A stretch of 64,000 nucleotides of DNA from Chthoniobacteraceae bacterium (GTDB lineage: Bacteria > Verrucomicrobiota > Verrucomicrobiia > Chthoniobacterales > Chthoniobacteraceae), in the NCBI GenBank assembly GCA_947476255.1, contig CANJPY010000004.1, positions 33,330 through 97,329 of the forward strand. The letters are read 5' to 3'. Shown here in pieces: positions 16,504 to 25,226 of this stretch. The notes below the pieces were generated by a model. The model was given only the letters and a program-made list of their open reading frames with translations, ran no database searches and was not told the DNA's origin. Within the stretch, counting starts at the first letter, position 1; each line of letters starts with the position of its first letter. A program made the position numbers and the translations under genes.

Positions 16504-18192
16504 TTAGTGAGAGGGACCGGAGGCCTCGCGGGGTGGTTCAGGAAGAAAAAAGCTGAGAATGAATCCGAGAAGAAAGACGGAAGTCCCCACGATGCCCGCA
16601 GCGATGGCAACCTTATCAAAGGTGGACGCTCCCGGCATGTTTGGCGCGAGAATATTGGTGGTTAGAAAGGCGGCGGAGGTCCCGAGCATGCGCCCTCCAA
16701 CATTGGTTGCAAAGGATCCGCCGGTACCGCGCAGGTGCATTGGAAACACCTTTGGCAGGAACTCTCCGAAATAGGAAAACTGTGCCACAACCAACAACCC
16801 CGAAGCCGCGATGCCCCAATTCAGTGCACTCCCTCCCGAATGGTAGAGCGAAAAATAAGTCAGCGGCACAGCCACCAGTCCCGGAATCAGGAAGATTCTT
16901 AACAGTGTGCGTCGCGCCACAGCCATGACAACGAGCACAGCAAGGATGATGCGTCCCAACAGGCCGCCCATCTCCTGCCACAGCTGCGCTGTGTTTGCAC
17001 GCGCCTTGATCTGCTTGTCAGGCTCTTCTTGTTTTTCCCGGTTGTCCCCGAATTGCTTCAACAATTTCTCACGCTCTATCAGGCTCTTCTTTGCCTCAGG
17101 AGCAGCGCTGGTGAGCTTTTCGAGCTCCTCCCCCAATGCCTTGAACTCGGCATTGATCTGCTCCACTTTTGCGCTGTCCCCCGCTTTTTTCGCGGCACGG
17201 AACGCAATCCGATTCCGCGCACGTTTCGCTGCGAGTTCCTTCAGTCCTGGAACGGATTCGTATGCCTCACGCATCGACGGCTCGATTTCAAGAATCGAGG
17301 CATTCACCGCCTTCGCTTCCTCCTGCAACGGTTTCAAGGCACTCCTTTGCTCCGACAACTCGGGCACGCCGGGAATCACCCGCAGGGGAGTCAGTTGGAG
17401 CGCTCCAAAAGCCGCGGCGTAAGCACATGCCGAAAGCCCCGCAGTCACAAGCGTGGTGCGGCGCAACTCTGGGGAAAACAGACCGCCAATACTGGGGCGC
17501 GTCAAGGAACTGGAAGCTCGGCGCTCCATCCACACGCGCGATTCAGGAACGAAAGGGAGCAGAAGTGCAATGGGTATTGCAGGAAGGATCCCGGTCATTA
17601 ACGTATAGCGCCAGGAAGCGTGCGCATTAAAAAAGTCGGGGATCGGCAGGGCCGGCAATTCATTGGCGTGCACAACGATCCAGCCATTGACCGCGGTGAC
17701 CAGGATCCCGCCGAGGGACGCGAACGCCTGCGTAAAGCCAAGGGCGAATTCCCGCTGCTTGGGGTCTGCAAACAGCTCTGCAAGCCATGTGATCGCTGCG
17801 ACAAACTCGACACAAACACCCACGAAGGTGAGGCTCCTAAAAAACACAAACATCGGCAGCGATGTTGAGAACGCCGCTGCAAACGGTGAAAAAGCATAGA
17901 GGAAAATGCTCAACGCCATGATCCGCTTCCGACCGAACTGGTCGATCAACCACCCGCCCATGAGACCAAAAACACCGCCGCAAAGCGCTGAAATCCACAA
18001 CATCCGGCCGGTCCAATCTGTCACGATCGGGTTGTTTGGAGGCAGCCCGAGCAGTTCTGCGATCGCAGGAACCCCGACAAGCGGCGTCATTAACAACTCA
18101 TAGGTATCAAACAAGAAACCTATGCTTGCGATCAACAGAACGAGCCAACGCGTACGTGCGTCGATGGAGGAAGAGCCGGCGGGAGTGCTCAT
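16504..18192 (-). CDS. MFS transporter with large helical insertion
   Basis: A 562-aa major facilitator protein of the sugar/aromatic-acid:H+ symporter type, with the signature GGWLIDQFGRKR at residues 79-90 and PESRVWMERR after TM6. About 12 membrane helices are visible. Between TM7 (about 245-268) and TM8 (about 408-430) lies a charged segment of about 135 residues, rich in Ala, Lys and Glu and predicted helical. Normal MFS proteins have only a short loop there. It is the first gene of the eight-gene operon, so it probably imports or exports the acid or alcohol handled downstream. Confidence 0.85.
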   Translation of the reverse strand: MSTPAGSSSIDARTRWLVLLIASIGFLFDTYELLMTPLVGVPAIAELLGLPPNNPIVTDWTGRMLWISALCGGVFGLMGGWLIDQFGRKRIMALSIFLYAFSPFAAAFSTSLPMFVFFRSLTFVGVCVEFVAAITWLAELFADPKQREFALGFTQAFASLGGILVTAVNGWIVVHANELPALPIPDFFNAHASWRYTLMTGILPAIPIALLLPFVPESRVWMERRASSSLTRPSIGGLFSPELRRTTLVTAGLSACAYAAAFGALQLTPLRVIPGVPELSEQRSALKPLQEEAKAVNASILEIEPSMREAYESVPGLKELAAKRARNRIAFRAAKKAGDSAKVEQINAEFKALGEELEKLTSAAPEAKKSLIEREKLLKQFGDNREKQEEPDKQIKARANTAQLWQEMGGLLGRIILAVLVVMAVARRTLLRIFLIPGLVAVPLTYFSLYHSGGSALNWGIAASGLLVVAQFSYFGEFLPKVFPMHLRGTGGSFATNVGGRMLGTSAAFLTTNILAPNMPGASTFDKVAIAAGIVGTSVFLLGFILSFFLPEPPREASGPSH

Positions 18193-18288
18193 AAAATCTT
18201 AAAAGAGGGGGGAGTGTATCTGGGCGGGTTTCAGGCCCTTTCCCACCTGTGAGAAAGGCCCCGAAAGACCAGCAAGCCATGCCGCAAA

Positions 18289-19881
18289 CTACGGCTTAAC
18301 GGTTGCCTCTACAGGCTTGGCGCCTTCACCCACCGCAAACAAATGGGTCTGCGAGGCTACGTACATGATACCGTTGGCCACAATCGGCGTGGAGAGAATT
18401 GGCGCTCCAAAATTGCTTTCACTGATGATTTTTTTCTCCTTGCTCGACGCAAGAACAACAAAGTCTCCGTCTTCATCACCGACGTACACCTTGCCGTCTG
18501 TAACGAAAGTGGATCCCCACATATGGGCTTGCATGTCGTGAACCCAGTGGAGCTTGCCTGTCTCTGCATCGAGGCAATGGACAAAGCCGGAGAAGTCAGC
18601 GATGTAAAGCAGTCCGTTGTTCGGGTCTATCGACACGGTGGAGATCGACCGCTTGATTCCCTTGTAGTCCCACACAAGAGCCGTTGCAGTCACGTCTCCT
18701 TCCTTGGTCGGGTCGAGGCACACAAGCCGTCCCACACCCTCTCCATGCTCCGGATCCTGACCTACCGGTACGTACACCTTGCCTTTGTAAAACACAGGCG
18801 TGGAATTAATTTCACTCGGGCCCTCGGCCGCGGGGTATTTGATGGCCTTCCCGTTTTTGTCCTTTTTGTATTCGGGAGGCACGCAATCAAACCACCAGAT
18901 CTTTTTGATGTAATTGGTATCGCCCTCCTTGACCGGCTTTGTATCCAGCGCGTAGAGAACCCCGTCACCACCGCCAAAGAACACCTGTTTCTTTCCTTTC
19001 ACTTCACCGATGGAGGGCGAAGTCCACTGGCCGTGAAGAATCTTGGGGCCTACACCGGCATTGTCTTCGCCGATTAATTCCCCCGTGTTCTTGTTCAGGG
19101 CAATGAAGGATGGCGACTGGGGTGAAGGGATGTTGACATGCGTCCAATCCTGGCCGTTCGAGGTGCACACAAAGATCGAATCGCCGTCGATGATGACGGA
19201 GCAGTTCGAAGCGTTGTGAGGAAACACTCCCAGTTCATCCATCATGTCGTACTTCCAAAGGATGTCGGCATCCGTCGGCAGCACTTCGACTTTGGGTTTG
19301 CCGGGGCCCGTCATGTACTGGCCCTCGTCCGTAAACGGGCCCTGATTGCCGTTTGCCTGTCCATGAAGGTCAAGGCACAGGACTTCACACCGACTGGTGA
19401 CCACATAAACGCGGTCGCCCTCCACGCAAGGCGAGGACAAAAGTCCCAGATATTCCCAATCGTTTACCTTCCCGGAAGCCAGCTTGGGCACGGTGAGCTG
19501 CCACAGAAGCGAACCGTCGCTTTCGCGGAGCGCGTACAGCACGGACTTGTCGTCCTTAAAGCGAGGATCACGAGGCGAGGCATTATTCGTACCCACGAGC
19601 ACTACCCCCTTGGTCACGACTGGGTTGCCATACGACTGGGAGCCCAGCTTCGCGATCCACTTCACGTTCTTGGTCGTCGCAAGGTCGATCTCCTCGGAGT
19701 TCGGTTTAAATTTGCCCGGTTGCACCGCCGAGGGAAACCCTTTGCCGGGGGAAAACATATTCCGCCCGGGATCGTTTCCGCCCCACTGTGGCCAGTCTTG
19801 CGCGGATGCCGTAAACGTTACGAGCGCACCACCAAGCAGGGCGCAGCTCAAAGGAAGAAAAGAACGAAGGGAGGATTTCAT
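18289..19881 (-). CDS. Secreted PQQ-type beta-propeller protein
   Basis: A 530-aa protein with a signal peptide ending near FTASA. It begins with QDWPQWGGNDPGRNMFSP, the standard entry to PQQ-like propellers. Blades include LRESDGSLLWQLTVP, LDAETGKLHWVHDMQAH and repeated D-G-D-x-V-V strands. It is longer than a minimal seven-bladed propeller, with loops such as MTGPGKPKVEVLPTDADILW. It lies nine bases downstream of a second propeller gene and forms a two-gene operon with it. A periplasmic dehydrogenase-like or scaffold role is possible; the substrate is unknown. Confidence 0.82.
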   Translation of the reverse strand: MKSSLRSFLPLSCALLGGALVTFTASAQDWPQWGGNDPGRNMFSPGKGFPSAVQPGKFKPNSEEIDLATTKNVKWIAKLGSQSYGNPVVTKGVVLVGTNNASPRDPRFKDDKSVLYALRESDGSLLWQLTVPKLASGKVNDWEYLGLLSSPCVEGDRVYVVTSRCEVLCLDLHGQANGNQGPFTDEGQYMTGPGKPKVEVLPTDADILWKYDMMDELGVFPHNASNCSVIIDGDSIFVCTSNGQDWTHVNIPSPQSPSFIALNKNTGELIGEDNAGVGPKILHGQWTSPSIGEVKGKKQVFFGGGDGVLYALDTKPVKEGDTNYIKKIWWFDCVPPEYKKDKNGKAIKYPAAEGPSEINSTPVFYKGKVYVPVGQDPEHGEGVGRLVCLDPTKEGDVTATALVWDYKGIKRSISTVSIDPNNGLLYIADFSGFVHCLDAETGKLHWVHDMQAHMWGSTFVTDGKVYVGDEDGDFVVLASSKEKKIISESNFGAPILSTPIVANGIMYVASQTHLFAVGEGAKPVEATVKP

Positions 19882-19890
19882 GGTTCAATA

Positions 19891-22323
19891 TCAGGGCTTT
19901 ACTGGTGTGTTTGGGGTCACTGTGACATTATCAATCCAAGCGCGTTGCTCTTGGGGGGTGAAGGCGAACAGGCCTGGAGCGCCTTCGGCGTGGGCATGTT
20001 TGTGGGATACTTCGAGGGTCCACGCGGCCGGTTCATCCTCGCCTTTTTTCCATGCCTTGGCTCGGACTGTTCCTGAACCGTCGGGCGCGACATCAACACG
20101 GCTCTTAATCTTGTACCACTGATTTGGCACCCAAGCGAAGGGGACAGATTCGCGAAGGCGTTCTTGATTGGAACTGACTTCCAACTGCTGCGAGTTTCCT
20201 TTGAGCACTACGAGGTAGCGTTGGTTGATGAGGCCGATCTCGCTCATCTTACGCTTGTTCCCTTCAGTGAGGACGTCCAGTTCGACGGTGTAGTTGCTGG
20301 TACCGGGATGCCCTATGAAAATCTGACCGCGTTGGAACAATTTGTTTTCAATGGTTTTGCACAAAGCCTTCGTACTCCCCTCGCCCGGCGCCTGCCTCAC
20401 CTCAAAGCGAAACCGAGCCGCATTCCAAGCCAGCGGCGGATACGCAAACGGCGTGGGGGGTTCCAAAGTGTTTGGGACTGCGGGAGCCGGCGGGTTGTCC
20501 GTCGAGAGCGACAAATCAAACTGTTCAAAATCGACTTTGAGAGGAAGATCGGGAAGAACACGTGCGCGCATGGTTCCTTTGATTTCACCCAGCGTGGCCT
20601 GATAGGCACCGGCGCTTGCAACGGGCGCAGGGTCTGCCACGAGCTGTCCCTTCTGATCGAACGCGCCCTTCATTTGCGCTTTCACCAGCGCCGTTGGCGG
20701 CACGTAACTTTCAAACTTCACCTGGGACAAATCGACGTTTTCCTGGACGGTGAAGCCCTTCGCGTCAAGCGTCCGGATACGGATGGTCTTCGCCTCAGAC
20801 GGCTTCAACAGCATCTCGCTGGGTATTAGTTGCAGGCGTGCTGCAGGACCCGTTTCCACCTTCGGCCACGCATCGTTGCTCTGGACGAGGGATGCGCTCG
20901 GATTGTTGCCTTTCTTTCCAAAGCAGTACAGTTTCCGGTCGGTTTGAATGTAGAGTTTGCCGTTGAACGCAATTGGCGACCCATAACAACGCCCCTCCAA
21001 TACGGTCCTGGAGAGAATTTGACCGTCTGTGTCCCCAGGCTTGATGACAAGCAACTCCCCATTGCCGCCCGTATCGCCCTCGCCGCCGGCTTTGCCAGAA
21101 GCCGTCGCATCGGCGATATACATGGCTACATACAATTTTCCATCACCATAGAGCGGTGAACTCTGGCGTTGCTCTGCCGCAAGTTTCTTTTTCCACAGGA
21201 TCTTGCCTGTTTCAATTTCGACGGCCCCCAATTCACCGGTGCCAGTGACTTCATAAAACCTGTCGCCTACGACCACCGGCGAACTTGCGAGCGTGCCGAG
21301 CGGGTTGCGCCATTGCTCAATATCTTTGGGTTCATAGACCTGCGGCTTGCCTAGTTCAGGGGATTTGCTCTGCAAAGGCAGTTTGAATAGAGCGGTGCGG
21401 CCAACCTCACTGGAGTCGAGATTCTCCGACTCGTGCACGACAAGAAGGCTGTCTTTGTAGCGCACAATGGCTGCATTAATGCCTCCTTTGGCTCCTGCTT
21501 TGGCTGCAGGGAAGCGGAATATGGGATCGCCCGTGCGCGCGTTGATCCCCACAATTGTTGAGTCACCACCCGCAGAAATGAGGGCTCTGCAGCCATCTAT
21601 CCATGTCAGGAACGGCTGTGAAAAGGTATTATCTTGGGGACGCTCGCCCGGGGAACTTGTCCACACAAGTTCCCCCGTTTTTTTATCAAAGGCGTAGAAC
21701 CTGTCGCCAGCGGCTCCGTTGGCTCCCCAATTGGAAGTCACCCCACGCGTAATCACCAGTTCCTGGTCAACACGAGGCGAGGCGGTGCGGGAGTTTGGAA
21801 ACGTCAAGCGGCCAAACTTTTCCATCAGGGAGTGCTGCCAGAGCACTTTTCCATCCCGGTCAAAACAGGTGAATAGCCCCTGCGTTCCAGAAACATAGAC
21901 ATTCCCTGTTTCCGCGTCGATTGCGGGGCTCGAAGTCGAGTATCGCAGATAAATCGTATCGCTCAAAAAGTCATTGAACCGGTGCACCCAGATTTGCTTG
22001 CCAGTCTCTGCATCGTAACAAGACACCGCCTCTTGGAGATCCGGCCCATCGCCCTCATAGCCATTGATGTAAAGGCGCCCGTTGAACAACACGGGCGAGG
22101 ACTGCCCTGGAAAGTCCACACTCCACAGCGGCTTTTTCGCATCAACCACAGAGGGCAACTGCGTTTCAGGCGTCACCCCGGTTTGAAATGGCCCGCGCCA
22201 TTCCAACCATCCTTGAGCGGATCCAGTAGCGGGGGACTTCTCCTTTGCAGGCTTCTTATCCGCTGCGAAAGAAATTAACGGGAAAGTAGAGAGAGAGAGG
22301 ACGAGAAACAGGGGGATTTTCAT
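19891..22323 (-). CDS. Large exported PQQ-type beta-propeller protein with C-terminal carbohydrate-binding-like domain
   Basis: An 810-aa protein. A signal peptide (MKIPLFLVLSLSTFPLISFA) and a Lys-rich linker are followed by WLEWRGPFQTGV and PQQ-like blades (YDAETGKQIWVHRFNDF, FDRDGKVLWQHSLMEKF, FDKKTGELVWTSSPGERP, VEIETGKILWKKKLAAE) up to about residue 480. The remaining 330 residues have an Ig-like stretch and a LamG/DUF1080-like beta domain (GHPGTSNYTVELDVL, then PFAWVPNQWYKIKSRVDVA, ending in ARAWIDNVTVTP). This is a common PVC architecture. It precedes the 530-aa propeller gene by nine bases. Confidence 0.82.
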   Translation of the reverse strand: MKIPLFLVLSLSTFPLISFAADKKPAKEKSPATGSAQGWLEWRGPFQTGVTPETQLPSVVDAKKPLWSVDFPGQSSPVLFNGRLYINGYEGDGPDLQEAVSCYDAETGKQIWVHRFNDFLSDTIYLRYSTSSPAIDAETGNVYVSGTQGLFTCFDRDGKVLWQHSLMEKFGRLTFPNSRTASPRVDQELVITRGVTSNWGANGAAGDRFYAFDKKTGELVWTSSPGERPQDNTFSQPFLTWIDGCRALISAGGDSTIVGINARTGDPIFRFPAAKAGAKGGINAAIVRYKDSLLVVHESENLDSSEVGRTALFKLPLQSKSPELGKPQVYEPKDIEQWRNPLGTLASSPVVVGDRFYEVTGTGELGAVEIETGKILWKKKLAAEQRQSSPLYGDGKLYVAMYIADATASGKAGGEGDTGGNGELLVIKPGDTDGQILSRTVLEGRCYGSPIAFNGKLYIQTDRKLYCFGKKGNNPSASLVQSNDAWPKVETGPAARLQLIPSEMLLKPSEAKTIRIRTLDAKGFTVQENVDLSQVKFESYVPPTALVKAQMKGAFDQKGQLVADPAPVASAGAYQATLGEIKGTMRARVLPDLPLKVDFEQFDLSLSTDNPPAPAVPNTLEPPTPFAYPPLAWNAARFRFEVRQAPGEGSTKALCKTIENKLFQRGQIFIGHPGTSNYTVELDVLTEGNKRKMSEIGLINQRYLVVLKGNSQQLEVSSNQERLRESVPFAWVPNQWYKIKSRVDVAPDGSGTVRAKAWKKGEDEPAAWTLEVSHKHAHAEGAPGLFAFTPQEQRAWIDNVTVTPNTPVKP

Positions 22324-22492
22324 CGGGAGGAAAAAGAGGAGAAACGCTTCAAGAGCCTGTGAGAATAGTACGCATACACAACAATCCTAGGGAAGGCATT
22401 TTATTGGGCCCAAAAAAGCAGCCCGGCCAGTGCACCGGAGCGCATTCGACTAAACGTCCCCGATTGCTTCCAGATACACCCCGAGAACCCCT

Positions 22493-23065
22493 CTAGTGCA
22501 GCAGGGGAAGGGCGTGCGGTTGCCGGATCAACTCCGCGTCTAGAGCGAGGAAAAAATCGAGCCGGCGACGCGTTTCATCCTCGTCAATACCGCGGGCCAG
22601 GATCTGATACTTCGCGTAGTGATTGCCCTCACTCTCAACGAGTCCCGCGTAAAAATCAGCGAGTCCCGGGTCAAGGTCACGCACACCCTCAGAGAGGATT
22701 TGAAACTTTTCGCAACTGCGCCCTTCGATGAGGGAGCATACGACGAGGTGGTCAATCACTTGTTCGCGGCGACCTTTGCGCACGGCAGCCATCATTTGAC
22801 TAATCCACGGACTGCGCATGGGCTGGCCGAAGGGGATCCCCCGTTCCGCGAGAAGCCCGAGAACCTGGTCAAAGTGCTGCAGTTCCTCGATGGCAATAGC
22901 ATTAAGTTCACCCACATGCGCGTAAAGCTCCTGATATTTTTCCAGATTCAACGCCGTGGTCGCGGCTTTGCGTTCCAAATGGGCATGATCCACAAGCACC
23001 TCCCCCAGACGGGAGCGTACTTTCTGCAACCAGCTATCGGGAAGTTTTTCTCGCCAAAGCAGCAT
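22493..23065 (-). CDS. miaE: tRNA-(ms2io6A)-hydroxylase
   Basis: A 190-aa ferritin-like di-iron protein of the MiaE family, which hydroxylates the prenyl group of ms2i6A at position 37 of tRNAs reading U-starting codons. Iron ligands are visible in order: VDHAHLERKAATTAL, AIEELQHFDQVLGLL with E-x-x-H, CSLIEGRSCEKFQIL and LVESEGNHYAKYQIL. The length is typical. It is monocistronic, with 169 bases to the propeller operon and 369 to the sulfatase. Confidence 0.88.
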   Translation of the reverse strand: MLLWREKLPDSWLQKVRSRLGEVLVDHAHLERKAATTALNLEKYQELYAHVGELNAIAIEELQHFDQVLGLLAERGIPFGQPMRSPWISQMMAAVRKGRREQVIDHLVVCSLIEGRSCEKFQILSEGVRDLDPGLADFYAGLVESEGNHYAKYQILARGIDEDETRRRLDFFLALDAELIRQPHALPLLH

Positions 23066-23434
23066 CCCCCTTTAATGGCAAACAAACCACCTGAGGAAAA
23101 CTAAAACCGCATCGGCGGACGCATTTACCCCAGTTTCCACCGAAACCCGCCCTTTTCTAGCGTGAGAAAGGACACCAGCGCAAAATCCGCTCGGCGAATG
23201 CCAACGGAACTAATTCCGCCCCAGTGAGTGTCCTTAAAACGACGAGGCCGAGAAAATGGGCCCAGCTAAGCGAAAGAAACCCTCCGTAAATCAGGGCGAA
23301 ATCAGGGCAAAAAAATTGCAGCCCCCCGAGGCCGTCTGGCACTCGGAGGGCTGCTGTTCCCCCCAGAACGACTACAAGATCTCATGTTTGGGATTCGTGT
23401 GCAACATTTTTTTAAAAAAAGGCATGCGATCGAG
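23066..23434. other. Intergenic region without a gene
   Basis: No convincing coding sequence on either strand. It contains a tandem copy of AAATCAGGGC at about 23289-23308 and the minus-strand terminator described separately. The right half is an AT-rich trailer of the sulfatase gene. Confidence 0.6.
23309..23354 (-). terminator. Rho-independent terminator of the sulfatase gene
   Basis: A 13-bp stem (23318-23330 with 23342-23354) and an 11-base loop are followed on the minus strand by seven T residues (A run at 23309-23315). The single non-Watson-Crick position is a G-U pair only in minus-strand RNA, which supports that direction. It lies about 80 bases past the sulfatase stop. Confidence 0.8.
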
Positions 23435-25003
23435 TTAACGAACTTCTGCAGAGGGGCTTGGAATTGCCGCCGGCCGCGACTCCTGCTTGAAACGGTTTGC
23501 CATCTTTGTCCACTGAGCCTCCATTTCCTGAAGCCGCTCAAAATTAGCCGCCGCCAAATCTCTCGTCTCAGCACGATCCGCCTTCAGATAGTACAGCTCG
23601 CCGGGCTTGCCCTTTGTGGCAACCCACTTCCAGTCCCCGAGGCGAAAGGCGCAGTGCTCTTCGTGACACCACCACAACCCTCTGTTCGCCAGATTTTTAT
23701 TTTCCCTGAGAACAGCCGCCAACTCGACTCCGTCCGCAGCAGGAACCGGCGTCTCCCCAGCCATCTTTGGCCAGGAAACGTTCGCCAGCTTCAAAACGGT
23801 GGGAGCCAGATCAACCACATGCACAGGTTGTTCGCGAAGCTCCCCCTTTGCCTTGATACCCGCGGGCCAACGCACGATCAGGGGCGTCGCAATGCCTCCC
23901 TCATGCACAAATTTCTTGGAAAAACGCAACGGCGTGTTGGCCAAATTCGCGCCCTGCCCTTCCAAACACAAGAAAGACTGCGCCGACCCCGGGCTGGCAC
24001 CAGCAGCGTTGCCATCCCCACGCACAAGACTTTCGGCACTCGCTCCATTATCGCTCAGGAAAACAACGACCGTGTTTTCCGAAGCCCCCATCTCTTTGAT
24101 CTGCTGCAGGATCCGTCCAATCTCCTGATCCATGCGATCAATCATGGCGGCATGCACTTCCATCCGCGTGCAAAAAGCCGCCTTTTCTTCGGTTGAAAGC
24201 TTTGTCCAAGGTTGCGCAGGGGGCGTGGGATCAGACAGTTCGGCGTGGTGCAGCATTCCCCGCTCCCAAAGCCGCTTCAAGCGGGCTTCGCGCAGAACGT
24301 CGGACCCCTCCTCATAACGCCCCTTGTAACGCTGGATATCTTCCTGCGGGGCCTGCAAGGGAAAGTGCGGAGAAGTGAAGGCCACGTAAGCAAAAAAAGG
24401 AACTTTAGGCGACTGCGCGGCATGTTCTTTCAGAAAATCAATCGCATGCTCGGCGATCGCCGTCGTGGCATAAAATCCCTTTTCAGGTTGAGGCAGTTTC
24501 TGCTGATCGAGTTGATGGTTTTTGGGCGTAAAATAGCGGTCCTGATCCATCAACGCATACGAATGGTCAAATCCTCCCTCCATTGGAGAGCCATCAACGT
24601 GCCATTTTCCAGAGTGATAACTCCTGTAACCCGCCGTCTTGAGCAGGTTGGGCAGCAAGCGCGCCCACTCGGGACGCACCCCCTTGACTCCGCCGCCCTC
24701 CGGGATTCCCGGAAGCGCGTCCCGGCGTATGTGCTGGGCATAGAAGCCAGTAAGAAGCGAAGCGCGCGTCGGCCAACAACGCGCCGTATTATACGCCTGA
24801 GTAAAACGGACCCCTTCTTTAGCAAGCTGGTCTAAGTTGGGCGTCGCAATTTCGCCTCCATAACACGCAGCGTCAGAGAACCCCATGTCGTCCGCCAACA
24901 AGACAAGGAAATTAGGGGATTGCTTCTGGGCGGGAGCCGACCAGACGGTCTGACTCACCCATAAAAGGGCAAAACTAAGGAGGGGACGTACCAGGCGTGA
25001 CAT
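23435..25003 (-). CDS. Secreted sulfatase (arylsulfatase family)
   Basis: A 522-aa type I sulfatase starting at MSRLVRPLLSFALLWVSQ, a signal peptide. The metal site is LLADDMGFSDAACYGG. The activation motif C76-W-P78-T-R80 (ARCWPTRASLLTG) is intact, so formylglycine can form on the Cys. YHSGKWHVDG and VVFLSDNGASAES supply further active-site residues. It probably removes sulfate esters from polysaccharides in the periplasm or outside the cell. The FGE-like gene at 5569 is a possible but unproven activator. It is divergent from the DUF1549/DUF1553 gene. Confidence 0.92.
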   Translation of the reverse strand: MSRLVRPLLSFALLWVSQTVWSAPAQKQSPNFLVLLADDMGFSDAACYGGEIATPNLDQLAKEGVRFTQAYNTARCWPTRASLLTGFYAQHIRRDALPGIPEGGGVKGVRPEWARLLPNLLKTAGYRSYHSGKWHVDGSPMEGGFDHSYALMDQDRYFTPKNHQLDQQKLPQPEKGFYATTAIAEHAIDFLKEHAAQSPKVPFFAYVAFTSPHFPLQAPQEDIQRYKGRYEEGSDVLREARLKRLWERGMLHHAELSDPTPPAQPWTKLSTEEKAAFCTRMEVHAAMIDRMDQEIGRILQQIKEMGASENTVVVFLSDNGASAESLVRGDGNAAGASPGSAQSFLCLEGQGANLANTPLRFSKKFVHEGGIATPLIVRWPAGIKAKGELREQPVHVVDLAPTVLKLANVSWPKMAGETPVPAADGVELAAVLRENKNLANRGLWWCHEEHCAFRLGDWKWVATKGKPGELYYLKADRAETRDLAAANFERLQEMEAQWTKMANRFKQESRPAAIPSPSAEVR

Positions 25004-25226
25004 GGGAAGCGGGGGAAAAGTCGGCCTCGAATCTACCCGCAAGCCCCCCTTCCCCGTAGAGCTAAAATACATTGAGGCTCAAATTTGTTTTAGCGATCCC
25101 TTAAACTGGGGTTCCTAGTCCCCTTGTCTAATCGCATAGACCGTGCGCGCCACCTTGCCAAAGCGAATCATGAACCTCCTAACAATCAGAACTAGTGAAG
25201 GTCATATCCTAGCCAAACTCAATCTG

